From Darksidea phi (Eukaryota; Ascomycota; Dothideomycetes; Pleosporales; Lentitheciaceae): 64,000 bases of DNA. Position 1 is the stretch's first letter; every line of letters starts with the position of its first letter. The stretch covers positions 62,001 to 126,000 of the forward strand of contig JASJFT010000034.1 of NCBI GenBank assembly GCA_030770425.1, written 5' to 3'. The notes under the pieces are model-generated. The model did not search any database. It was not told where the DNA came from and was given only the letters and a program-made list of their open reading frames with translations. The position numbers and the translations under genes were made by a program. Shown here in pieces: positions 35,801-46,137 of this stretch.

Positions 35801-36450
35801 CCATAGGACATTACAAGTCTAGCTTACCTCTTGCGGTTGAGAAGCCTCGGAACCAGCGCGCTGGAGTTCCCCCCCTACATTATCCACAGAGGCTTCTCCC
35901 GCAGGAACATCTTCGACCTGGGGTTCTTGCTCTGTGCTCTCGGTTGGCTTGTCTGCGCCATCACCCACCGGCTGCACCTCGGTAGGAGCCGGCGTGGCGT
36001 CTACGACGGGCGTCGCTGCCTGTGAAGCGGCCTTCTCGTCCTTTTTCTTTTGCTTGACGAGCCAGGCGCGCATCGTACCCCGAAGGGCCTTGTTTATAGT
36101 GCATGAGTCTGCCTCGAGAGGTGAATGCTCGCACGAAGGGCACGTCGCCGGAAACTCGATCTTCGCCTGGCCTGGAGAGAAGTCAGTGGCCTGGCCATTC
36201 CACATCGCGGGAGACGATACCCACATGACGAGCAAATAGCCTTGTTACAGCACAGCAACTTGTACGAGTCGAAGGCCAGCTGGCTGCAGAGCGAGCAGAA
36301 GAAGTTTTTAGGGAAGAGTTTGGGATCGAGAGAGCTGAGCCGTGTTAGCTGGCGCATTAGCTATACGATGGTATTAGAGACATACAGGAGGTATTCTTTC
36401 TGGTCGTCCGCAAGCGGGGCTGCCTTTGGGTCGGCGGCGGGGTTTGCCAT
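32850..36450 (-). CDS. RING-like zinc-binding protein with a long RS-rich C-terminus
   Basis: Five exons, 36450..36386, 36334..36225, 36171..35828, 35739..34268 and 34212..32850, give 1117 aa. All four introns (about 51, 53, 88 and 55 bp) have GT...AG ends and keep frame. Residues about 35-75 form a RING or U-box-like zinc module: FCSLC, LLCCNKAICSSC rebuilt across an intron, and CPSCEH. Residues 174-663 are rich in Gly, Asn, Met and Tyr (repeated NNM/NGM/GYG), probably disordered. From about 680 to 930 the protein is Arg/Ser/Asp-rich with RSRSRSR blocks like splicing factors. The RING-like start recalls RBBP6/Mpe1-type RNA 3'-processing proteins, but no DWNN domain or zinc knuckle is seen. 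A nuclear RNA-processing or E3-ligase role is inference. It is divergent from the hydrolase gene. Confidence 0.8.
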
Positions 36451-36997
36451 GGTGAGGCCGCCGTCGGAGCTTGCGTGAGGCTACAGCCCGACACAGCAGC
36501 GGTTGCGGTAGCTAAACCTCACCCATGCAGCGAGGGGCGAGAATTGGCGCTGGAAAGAGTGATGAGATGGAGAGTAATTTGCGCGCTTGAGGTGGAGAGA
36601 GCGCTGCGCGGTGGGTTTGTGAGTTGTTTGCGAGCCGCTTGCTGTCGTGCGTGAGGTGGAAAGGTGCGCTAAAAACTTACGACCGCCAAGGGGAAGGGTG
36701 ACTACTGGCGATCACGTGGGACTTTCATGCGCGAGCAATTCGACGCGTCGACTGGCCTAAGCCGTCGCTGGCTTGACTTCACCTTCACCGTCACCAGCTC
36801 TTGAACTCACTGTTCTCCCTCCCCGCGGCATCCACCGTTGGCTTGCATTCTGGCCGTCAAGCACACCAGCCACGCTAACCTAGCCGTGGCTTAGCTTGCA
36901 CCGTCTGGGCGTCATCAGAGCCACGTCCCGATTCAACGAAAATGGCGGCTCTTCGCGGACACTCCTTTTCCCGTCCCAATTTACCACCATCTCAACC
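36451..36997. promoter_or_regulatory. Divergent promoter of the RING/RS and hydrolase genes
   Basis: 547 bp separate the two start codons, which face away from each other. No specific binding site is recognised. Confidence 0.4.
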
Positions 36998-38327
36998 ATG
37001 ATACTCGGTCCAATATCTTACCTAGATTGCATCGCCTTTCTCATACTCCTAGCACCACAATTACTTATCCATGTTGGTCTTATACAAACAATAACTTGGC
37101 TCATTCCAACCCTACCATCATTGAGTAAGTCTACGAGCATCCGCACCTCATAAGATGTTTATATTCATAGTTACACAAGTCTTCGTCATACCATATCAAT
37201 TCATCAAGGAGAGATATTTGACACCATACGAACACCGGAGTCCATTCGTTCAACGAGCCACCGTCTTCCAGGATATTGTCATTCGGTTTGTGCGCTATGC
37301 ATTCGCTTTCATGCCGGCCTTTATTGGGCGAGTCTTCTTTTCAAAGCATGTCTCTCTGCCCTTTTTGCGATTCCGGATGCTACGGCATGGCATTGTGACG
37401 GCTCCGCTCCGATGGAACGAAATCAATAGGGTGAGCGGACCGGATACGTGACTTGCCTGCCTGCTGACTGCCTCAGCCTGGCCTGAAAGGAGTTTGGATC
37501 ACCCACAATCAGCAAGAACAGCCTGATGTCATTATTTACTACTGCCATGGTAAGCCGAGCAAATCATTCACGTGCCTAAAACAGAATTTCTTGCTGATTA
37601 ACTTACAGGAGGTGGATTCTCTATGGGGTCGGGTTTCTTCTACATGGAGTTTCTCTTAGCTTGGGTATCTCTCCTCAAACACGCCGGCTACAGAAATCCC
37701 GCGCTCTTCGCGCTAGAGTACACGCTCGTTCCGGATGCAGTGTATCCGACTCAGCTGCAAGAGACCTTGGCAGGTTATGAATACGTCCTTTCTATCGCTC
37801 GCGACTCTACACACATCTGCGTTAGTGGAGACTCTGCTGGAGCGACCCTCATCTTGAGCTTTCTGCTGTACATTACCGACCATCCTGAGCTACGCCACCA
37901 ACGGCCTGGCTTGGCTGTGCTGATCTCGCCCTGGGTCACCATTATCTCTCGGAACAACCGTAACACGGAGAGTGACTTCTTGAACGCGAATAGCCTCGAA
38001 CTTTACGGGCGCCAATACATTGGGACCAAGGTACCCTCGAATGATCCCCTTGTATCGCCCGGCAATTGCAAAGATGTCAAGAAATGGGCCGATGCCAGCC
38101 CAGAGAAGGGCTGGTACTTTCTCTTTGGTTCAGAAGAAGTTCTTGGGCCAGAGACGCGTGAGCTCATTTCTTTATTAAGAAAGACTGGCACGGAAGTCGA
38201 TTATTACGAAGAAAAAGGAGGAATCCATGCTTGGCCTGTTGCGGCACTGTATCTAGGCGAGACGAAGCAAGGGAGGTTGCACGGCTTGCAAGATATTGTT
38301 CGCGCCATTCGTGACCGCATATCATGA
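36998..38327 (+). CDS. HSL-type alpha/beta hydrolase, membrane-anchored
   Basis: Four exons, 36998..37124, 37171..37430, 37477..37549 and 37609..38327, give 392 aa. The second acceptor could be 37170 or 37179, both in frame. Residues about 8-35 are hydrophobic (CIAFLILLAPQLLI), a likely N-terminal membrane anchor. HGGGF (153-157, rebuilt across the last intron) is the oxyanion-hole motif of the hormone-sensitive-lipase family and GDSAG (227-231) carries the nucleophile Ser. The Asp is probably near SEEVLGPE and the His is in GGIHAWP at about residue 360. All catalytic elements are present. Sterol-ester or xenobiotic-ester hydrolysis at the ER is a usual role for anchored members; the substrate is unknown. 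Confidence 0.88.
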
Positions 38328-38449
38328 AGATCAATATCGATGCGAAACGACAATATTCAAAATACAATTCTCGACCTAATCAACTCCAAACAACCAAACA
38401 AACTTGCGAACGACCTTTGGTACTTGTATGTGCCGCTTTAACCCGTCAC

Positions 38450-38725
38450 TCAGTAACAGTGCTGTGGGAGTTCAAATCCAAGTTCTCTCGACGCCTTTAT
38501 CAAACGCTCCACTCGTTTCTCTTCTTCACTTTCCCAGTGCTGAATCTGGGCTGCAGGGTGCGCATTCTGTGCTGCCAAAGCCGCCGCTGTCAAACGAGTG
38601 CCTGTGTCACGAGCGGCTTTGTGGGCAGGTACCCGAGCATCGTTCGACGTCGATTGAGTCGTCGTCGGGAGTGTTGAATTATCGGTCTCGTTACTAGAAC
38701 TGAGGTTTTCAGCGGCGATATTCAT
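38450..38725 (-). CDS. Small hypothetical protein related to the 7.1-kb gene
   Basis: The frame from ATG 38725 codes 91 aa: a Ser/Thr/Asn-rich N-terminus, then TRLTAAALAAQNAH, a charged helix-prone stretch (ESEEEKRVERL) and GFELPQHCY at the end. The order TAA-LAA-NA, charged helix, FELP matches the C-terminal part of the 7073..7794 protein. A TAG acceptor lies just before the ATG and an open frame with two or three Cys pairs lies upstream to 39035, so this may be the last exon of a longer gene whose start I cannot place. It is convergent with the hydrolase. Confidence 0.4.
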   Translation of the reverse strand: MNIAAENLSSSNETDNSTLPTTTQSTSNDARVPAHKAARDTGTRLTAAALAAQNAHPAAQIQHWESEEEKRVERLIKASRELGFELPQHCY

Positions 38726-39605
38726 TCTAGTCACAAAATGGGTCAGCAGGCCTACCCGGAGACAGGTCGTTTGTGACCATCACCAACACTAACATGTGGC
38801 GGGACTGGACTTCTGTGGCGCATGCTTTGATTTGGGTCTGGTTCGGCTTGGCGGGATCGCAGGACAGTGTGGGACTGTCGAAAGTTGACTGACTTTGAAC
38901 AGCAGGCATCAAGCAGGCCTTTATACCGCTCGTGGGCTGCCTTGACCGGCCTTTCGATTTGCATCCCATGCATGCACGAACACCAAACTCCTCTGCTTCA
39001 AACTGAACACCAATGATCGTTGCGTATCCTTGCAAGTGTGGATACCCATAAGCGGCTTAGTGCAGTGCCAACACAGTTAGCGCCGCACAAACAAGGAATA
39101 GTGGAATAGGGCACACCCCGCTAGCTGCATCCTCGAGCCCGGTGCATATGGGCTCACCAAAAGCAACACCTGCCAAGGCTAGGCGGAAGCGGGGAGGAAA
39201 GATATGCGCCCCGCGCGTTTGCCGACCTGCGATTGGTCTAGGGAAACCGCGATACAGTGCCTGTTTTCGGGGCAAAATCGCTCAAAGCACAGCTCGCTAC
39301 CTCGTTAGCTCAAGTTTCTCGTATCGTGTCTTGACATTTTTCCAGCACAATGCAGTGGACTCTAGTCCCAATGCTCACCTTTTACGACGCGATGACGGAA
39401 GTTCTCGAAGTTACACTCTTTTCTATAATGATATCGAGGAATATAACAAAGATGTGGCCGAGCGCACCACAACAAAGGCCACGCAAGCTGAGAAAACGGG
39501 TATCTGCTTTATTCGGACGTCAGAGCACTTGTTCTGACAAGAAAAAAATCTTTCTCATTGCATAGACAGTATTTGGTTCGGATTTTGCATTAGGAGAGTA
39601 TCTTT
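38726..39605. other. Region upstream of the small 38.5-kb gene
   Basis: The minus-strand frame 38727..39035 (Cys-containing, no ATG) may be an exon of the 38.5-kb gene. Beyond it I see no gene up to the dispersed repeat. Confidence 0.3.
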
Positions 39606-39677
39606 TGTACGGCCCGCACGAAACACAGTAGGAGTTTGTACACAGTGGAGGTGCTATACCCACACCTGATACACGAT
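39606..39677. repeat. Dispersed repeat, copy 1
   Basis: About 75 bp, including GCACGAAACACAGTAGGA and CTATACCCAC, is found again in the same orientation at 47946..48022 with roughly 80 percent identity by eye. No coding capacity. Possibly a remnant of a transposable-element end. Confidence 0.75.
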
Positions 39678-40084
39678 AATAGAGCTGTAGAGCTGTACAC
39701 AGTAATACCGACGAGGTGATGTTTCGAACATTGAGGTGGTTGGGAGACCAACAGCGGTAGCGATGAGTTAGCACACCCACACTACCGCCCACAGTATCAA
39801 AATTGCCTGCGAGGATACCAGCATCCTACTCACATCCATCTCTTATCCTCAGCCAGCTTCCTCACATCAACACCCACCAACCACATGTCTTCACCAACGA
39901 TCGTTCGCCTAGTGTATGTTATGTATATACCATCTAGTATTGTATCATGTACGTCGCTAAACCTTTTCAGGAGCAAGAGTACAGAGCTCTCAAGGCCATA
40001 CCAAACGCGAAGAAGATCAGGGCCAGGAAACCGCAGAACAAAAAAGAGAAAGCAGAGCAGGACAAAGAAACCAATTACGTTGCT

Positions 40085-40594
40085 GCATTCGGCATCGGCC
40101 TCCATAGCGATTTTTTTTTTAACATTGGCCTCATCATGATGGGCCGGACAGCAAACAACGGGTATACTCATGATGTACCCCAGGAAAGTTCTAAGCACGA
40201 TGAGTTCTATCAACTCACATATTCGCACGACCTAGAAGCTTTGACCTCCAAATGCATACAGCTCAACCCTTCAGACAGGCCTACATTACACTCGCTACTA
40301 GTCGACACGAGGGGGGCTTGGAGAAGTGGGAGCGAGTGTATGGGAAGGTTGGAGGAAGGCACGCTTATGATTTGCCCGAGTATGCAAAGGTAGAGTTGTG
40401 AGTGCTGACAAGGTGGGTATTGGTGATTTTATGGGGGACGCTTGGAGGGCCAAGAAGAAATCTGGGCTTGAGGGGGAGGATGCGCAGCCGAAGTCGAAAC
40501 GTCAGCAGGTGTCGCAAAAGGCAAACGCTATTGGTGGAAATGGGGAGACGACGTCTCCTCTTCGAACTACTTGCCCACATCCCAAAGCATGAAA
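40085..40594 (+). pseudogene. C-terminal fragment of a tandem kinase-like gene
   Basis: The frame FNIGLIMM ... SHDLEALTSKCIQLNPSDRP corresponds to the C-lobe end of the two kinase-like genes downstream (FNLGLIIL ... VFKCLELPPGSRP, and FNVGLVML ... VSKCLELAPKNRI). A frameshift in the G run near 40310 moves the match (LEKWERVYGKVGG, like LERWERLYG) to another frame, which ends at a stop at about 40400. A basic tail resembling the C-terminus of the 41-43 kb copy follows. The N-terminal region and most of the kinase domain are missing. It is the most decayed member of the array. Confidence 0.8.
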
Positions 40595-40619
40595 GGCACT
40601 ACCGCCATACGAAATGGTA

Positions 40620-41079
40620 GATGGGAGGCCTCGGCTACTATGAGGTAAGCGAGTTAGCAAAAAGGCACGAAAGCGCTAAGAGCGATGGAAACAGAGATTG
40701 GCATGGAGCAAGCCTCTTTCAAATCATCAAACTAATAAAATTTACGGAGATTACTAGATGTGACGCCTACACAGAGCGCTGCCAAATGTCTAAGCAACGC
40801 GAAAGGTGTGGCTCCGTGGGTGCAATGAATCGAAGCCTATTCCGGAGAGCTTGGCGGAAGCTCGCTGGTATTTTGCTTATTGACTTTTTTCTTCTTTCCT
40901 TCGGCAGTCGTCTAGCAAAATTCTGATCGCCGGAAACGTTCTGGAGCCATACAAGGAATTTCGAGGACAAAGAAAATGCCAAGCAAATAAGTTTGCGAAT
41001 CTTTCACCACTTTGCCTTGTGTTTCGGGGCTACCAGGACGTATAACATTTTCTCGTCTTATCATAATTCCCCGTGGTTA
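40620..41079. other. Upstream region of the second kinase-like copy
   Basis: No gene. ATCGCCGGAAACGT at about 40925 followed by a TTTCGAGGACAAAG-like stretch matches the region upstream of the intact copy (ATCGCCGGAAACGT at about 43470, then TTTCGAGATAAAG), so the tandem duplication included promoter sequence. Confidence 0.6.
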
Positions 41080-43322
41080 GAGACAACACGTCCCACTGGT
41101 GGAGTAAAAGCTGGGGGAAACGCCGCACCTACACCACCCAAGCCTACTCTTACGGCTTACGAAAGAGTCAAAGGCATTTACGATTTGACCCCCCGGGAGG
41201 GACAGTACGCAAATACCTTGCCGGAGAGTGAGACGGAAGACTTCCGCCTCTTCACGATTGGAGTCAAGCTTGCAGACAACTGGAGAGAAGATTGGAAGCG
41301 TATGTTATCCGTATAATTGTATGAAGAAGAGTATTAACAATACAAAACTACAAGTAGGGGCCTAAATACAATCAACAGGTGGGAGAAGGTGGATGCAGAC
41401 GCAGATTCAATAGAAATTAATATAAAGAGAGCGGAGAACCAGCCAGATCCTCGTCTGCAGGCACGCATATTTCACCTCCGGCCTAAGGAGCGTGATTTTT
41501 CGGATAGGTTACCAGAAGATGCACGAGATGATTTCTATTACTTTCTAGTTTATGTGAAAACGATGAGCTGCAATATCGAACTTGTAGGTGCGTTTTCCCT
41601 CTTAGCTCTAAAAGAGTTTGGGCATGTGCTGATTTTCGACAGAGCAAATAATTTTCAATCAATGGAATAAGGAGAGTGAGGAAAAAAGGAAAAAATATCT
41701 GCAAGAGGAAAATTGTTCTACGATAGGTTCCAAACGAAACGAGAGAGGCGTGCCGTGTCGGGACCAAACGCACATCGATATGTGAACACGGTAGCCGGAG
41801 TGGAAGAACTGAAGCCAACCGAAGCAGATCTGAGGCATCTGGGAGAAAGATTCAAAGGGCCTTGGACATTTGAGAAGACGTTCTCACAGAACATGTGTAA
41901 TTCGGACTTGCTCTATCGACGCATTATCCATTTGTTTGTCCGTGTCGACGATGACGGAAACATACGAGAGGTACGTATGACTTGTGTTATCTCGCACCTT
42001 TCCTGGCTAATGCCACCTTTCAGAGGCTTGTCGTTAATATTATAGGCGATAGGCCTGTAGAATAGTAAAGCAGTTGACCAGCGACAAATTCCTGGTGCAT
42101 GCGCGCTTGACACGCGTAAATTGCCCCTATATTCTTGCCTGCTACGGGAGTTCCATCCGCCAGCGAGCCACCGAACCTCAATTAGGCTATGGATATCTAG
42201 AATACGCGCCATTTGGGGATTTGGACCAGTTTCTACAACATCCCCCTGATCGGCAAGCTCTCCAGGTTCCCGAACCCTTCATAGGGATCATCTTTCGCGG
42301 CCTTGCGGAGGCACTATACACTATGTACACTGGATACAGAATTGCTCCAGAAGTTCCACTTCACGATAGTCCGAAAGGCAACGAGACTCTTATTAAAATT
42401 CCTGGCTGGAAGCCGTTTACCCAACTTTGACATCAAGCCCATGAACGTCGTTCTATCACACTCCCAGGACCACTGCCCCGCCTACAAAACACCCAAAATG
42501 ATCAATTTTGGAATTGTGTTAAGTAAGGATGAGCGTCCGTCTGCTGCTTACATCAGGAACGGATGTGGAACGTATGGATACATGCCACCAGAACAACGCC
42601 CGGGCACAGTCCACACATCCGCGGGCATCACTGAGGCAACACCCATCTTCAACCTCGGACTGATCATTCTCTCCTTGATGGAGTGGAAAGAGAGACTATA
42701 CGAGGACGATATACCTAGGAACAGACTCCGGCTCAGCCGTGACTACGAAGGACATTATGACGCCCACCTCGAGCACTTAGTTTTCAAGTGCTTGGAGTTA
42801 CCTCCGGGGTCAAGACCTACGCTACATAATATATTGTATGCGACTCGAAAGGGCTTAGAAAGATGGGAGAGGCTGTATGGTAGTATAAAAAATGTGAAGC
42901 AGGATCAGCTTCCGCGCTTTGCGCAATTACAGTTTACGGAAGAGGAGTTCAAGATCGGGGAGCCAGCGCCAAGGCATTGGATAGTTAAGAAGAGGAAGGC
43001 TGAGGAGGGTTTGCCACCGCCCGCCAGATCGGTTGGCACAAAACAAACGCAGAAAAGACCAAGGGTTGACGAAGGAAAAGTGCAGAAAAAAGCGGAGGAT
43101 CAGTCGGTTTTGGCAGCTTCCATAGCGTCCAGAGTGCCCGGAACCCGAAAAGGGGTGGGGAAGAAGGCGGCAGCCGCTTCACAGTCAGCTTCAGAACCTT
43201 CCATAGCTCCGAAGGTAGTGGAGAAGAAGGCGGCCGCCAATTCAACAGCTCCTGCAGTAAACAATAGGAAGAGGAGGCTTCTAAAGGAAATTGAGAAGAA
43301 GGCTACACGGTCGGCTGAATAA
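41080..43322 (+). pseudogene. Kinase-like pseudogene with catalytic Lys and Asp lost
   Basis: Colinear with the intact gene at 43640..45814 but broken. (1) There is no in-frame ATG at the start. (2) The good donor GTATGT at 41300 gives the wrong frame with acceptor ACAG at 41378; only a poor GTTATC donor keeps frame. (3) One base is missing near 41710, shifting QEE into LFYDRF. (4) After RLVVNIIG the frame hits TAG TAA near 42057. (5) One extra base near 42420 shifts GWKPFT into FDIKPMN. The beta-3 Lys codon reads AAT (Asn) at 42036, and DFG reads NFG at 42504. The catalytic-loop Asp and the C-lobe survive, and the last 340 codons remain open with a long basic tail. Midasin is clean over 14 kb, so sequencing error is an unlikely explanation for all of this. 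Confidence 0.85.
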
Positions 43323-43639
43323 AAGGCACAGGTGATTTCAATTCGAGCTCCGTCAGTAACTTTGAGCTGCCAAGAAATGGTAAGATATTCAAAGCTGTTT
43401 TGATAAATTGAATCTATAAAACTGAATGAAATCAAAATTCGAAGTAATCAAGCATGTGAGTAGTCTCGAATCGCCGGAAACGTAATGCAACAAAGCACTA
43501 CGAGAAGTTTCGAGATAAAGTAAAAGTTAGACCGCTCTCTTTGTGCTATGCTTCCCCATCCGGAATTCTAAAGCTCAGCTACAGACATTCTTTCTACACC
43601 TTTCATACCGCATTCTTCGGTAAGACTCCTCGCACCACG

Positions 43640-45814
43640 ATGGCCTCGATAGCTGGCCCCAGCAATGCAACCCAATCATCACGGCCGGTACCTGACTGGA
43701 CGCGGTCAGTCCATACATTCGACTTCTTCCCTTACGAAGAAGAATTCTTCCAAAAACTCCCCACGTTTTGGCGGGAAGACTTCCGCCTTTTCTGTATCGG
43801 ATATAAGATTCTTCGTGGATGGGAAGAGGCTTTGAACAATGCCGGAAAAACGGTTGATGAATGGAATACACTCACCAAGGATGAGAGGGAAGTGTATATA
43901 AATGCTGCAGAGCAGACGCCGGATCCGCGACTTGATCCTAGAAACTTCTACTTTCGTCGTTTAGAGAGAATGGAGTGGGAAAATTTGCCGGATGATGAGC
44001 AGGATCGGTTTGAGAAATTTGTTATGGGGGCGAAGGTTAGGTTTCCGAAATTCCTCGCTGGTACGTCAATTTCCGTCTCCATACTTAACTCAATCCAACC
44101 CCCTGTCATCTTATTCCTACTCATATCTTGCCTGTTAATTCTGCTTAAGACCAAGGCCAAGCCATCTTGAGATTCTGGAACAGAGCAACACCCGAGCAAA
44201 TCAAAACCTGCACCGACACAGGCGCTGAGTTCTTCGACCTCTACAAGGCTCAACCCAAGCGACGGCATCCTTCCTCCGCGGACGATGAGCACCGATACAT
44301 AAAGAAAAACTCTCAGCGAGAACGCGTGTTACCGGCACCGACATGGCAAGATCGCGTGCATGTCAATGATGAGATGAATCAGACCGCTTTGGAAGGGCAA
44401 TGGATCTTTGAAAGAACAATCTACCAAGGTGCTAATAAGAAGCCATGGCGGAGGACTGTGCATTTATTTACAAAAGTAGATGCGGAGGGGAATATCGCTG
44501 ACGTACGTTATATGACTATATACCCTGCTTTACTTCGGCTTATCGAAGCTACGAGCACTAACAGACGGAGATAGAGAATGATCGTCAAGATCCTTGGTGC
44601 TAACTCTCCGTATCAAATTTCGTGCCTAATGGCTGGCGAGTTCGCACGACACGTCGAGCTTTCGAAAAAGGAAAGTCGGCATATCCTAGAGTGTTATGGA
44701 TACTCTCTTCGAATGAGGAAGAATAACCCTCAATTGGGCTACGGCTATATGGAGTATGCTAGTTGTGGCGATCTGAGCAGCTTGTTAACGGGGACGACCG
44801 ATCTCTCACTGCAGAAGCAGTTGACGCGGTCGGGAACGGGAAGGACCCATGAGTAAGTTAGAAAACGTTCACTATGCTCTGTAGTATCGCTGAAAGATGA
44901 ACACCAGCCTTAAAATCCCTGAGCCATTCATTTGGCTCGCCTTCCGTGGCATGGCCGAAGCGCTATACGTCTTGCATACCGGTTATACTATGTCCTCTTC
45001 GGACCCCCAACGTCCCTCAAATATCAAAAACGCCGATTTACCGCTTGCGCCCGGGTGGGAACGTATGATTAACGTAGACATCAAACCCAAGAACATCGTC
45101 ATGTCTGAACCCGACGCAGAGTGGTCATATCCCGCTTTCAAAGTAACGAAGATGATTGATTTCGGGTTATTGTACCCGGAGGAAGATCTTTGGAAGAGGA
45201 ATATAAAGCTAGGAACGGAGGGATTCAGACCACCGGTATGTACTGCTCTTGTGCTGTGCTAGAGAAGGCTGGAAAACTGAGCTGATGTGGAACAGGAGCA
45301 ATTCGGCGGCAATCATAGATGGAGCCACGAACCGGTGAATGCGCATAGCGAGATCTTCAATGTTGGCCTTGTGATGCTCAATCTCATGGAGCGAGACGTC
45401 ACATGTTTTATGACACCGAAGCGTAAACCAGTTCACTCTTTACATTATGAAGCCAACTTCAAGTATAGCTTTAGGCTAGAGCGGCTTGTGTCAAAATGTT
45501 TGGAGTTGGCGCCTAAGAATAGGATCAGTCTGTATAACCTGTTGTATGAGACAAGGGTTGGATTGGAGAAGTGGGAGGAGCTACACGGAAGTTTGGATGG
45601 AATGGATGTAGAGGAGCTTGAGAACCCGATGAGGATGACTGGAATGGCGCTAGATGAGTTTCGGGTTGAAGATAAGGCCCCGATAGAATGGGGTTGGCGA
45701 TGGGAGGGCGGGCGAAAGAAGAGGAAGATGGATATCGAGGATGAAGAGGTCGATGAAGATGCTGAAGAGGACGGTGAGGAAGGTGAGGAAGACGATATTG
45801 ATGATGAAACCTAG
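43640..45814 (+). CDS. Kinase-like protein with a duplicated N-terminal helical module
   Basis: Five exons, 43640..44060, 44162..44502, 44575..44852, 44908..45235 and 45296..45814, give 628 aa with all frames kept. Residues about 35-190 hold two similar modules, EDFRLFCIGYKI ... EWNTLTKDEREVYINAAEQ and DRFEKFVMGAKV ... FWNRATPEQ, faintly like HMG boxes. A kinase domain follows: WIFERTIYQG in place of a Gly-rich loop, MIVKIL (Lys at about 259), LGYGYMEYASCGDL (hinge), NVDIKPKN (catalytic Asp at about 403, with Asn for the usual His), and MIDFG (Asp at about 429). Key residues for ATP and magnesium are kept, so it could be active or a weak kinase. The C-terminus is acidic (DEEVDEDAEEDGEE) after a basic KKRKM. 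It is the only intact member of a three-copy array. Function unknown. Confidence 0.8.
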
Positions 45815-46137
45815 GGAGCCGTTGAAGGAGACGACGACTATACCGAGTCTTCAACCTAGCCTAAACAGGCCTCATGAGAAGAAATTTCTTTGAAGCGTGA
45901 AGTACATCGGTCGGAGCTTAGTATATTTCTCGCAGATTCTTATATAACCGAGACTATTCTAGTGTCCTGAATAATAAGATACAGTTTAGCTTCGCAATGT
46001 CTTCAATGCACAGCATGATTACCTGACAGCCACTACATCTCGGCTGGAAAACTTTACAGCTAGCTCTAGCGGCAGCTCGGAAGTGCTGGACATGAGTTTA
46101 TAAGAATTAGGGTACTGTAGGTAGATAATATAGATAT
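45815..46137. other. Convergent intergenic region
   Basis: 323 bp between the ends of the kinase-like and YdeI-like genes. Nothing else is recognised. Confidence 0.4.

Noticed and set aside
38466..38485. GTTCAAATCC resembling a tRNA B box
   Set aside because: No A box or cloverleaf at the right distance, and it falls in the end of the small minus-strand coding region.
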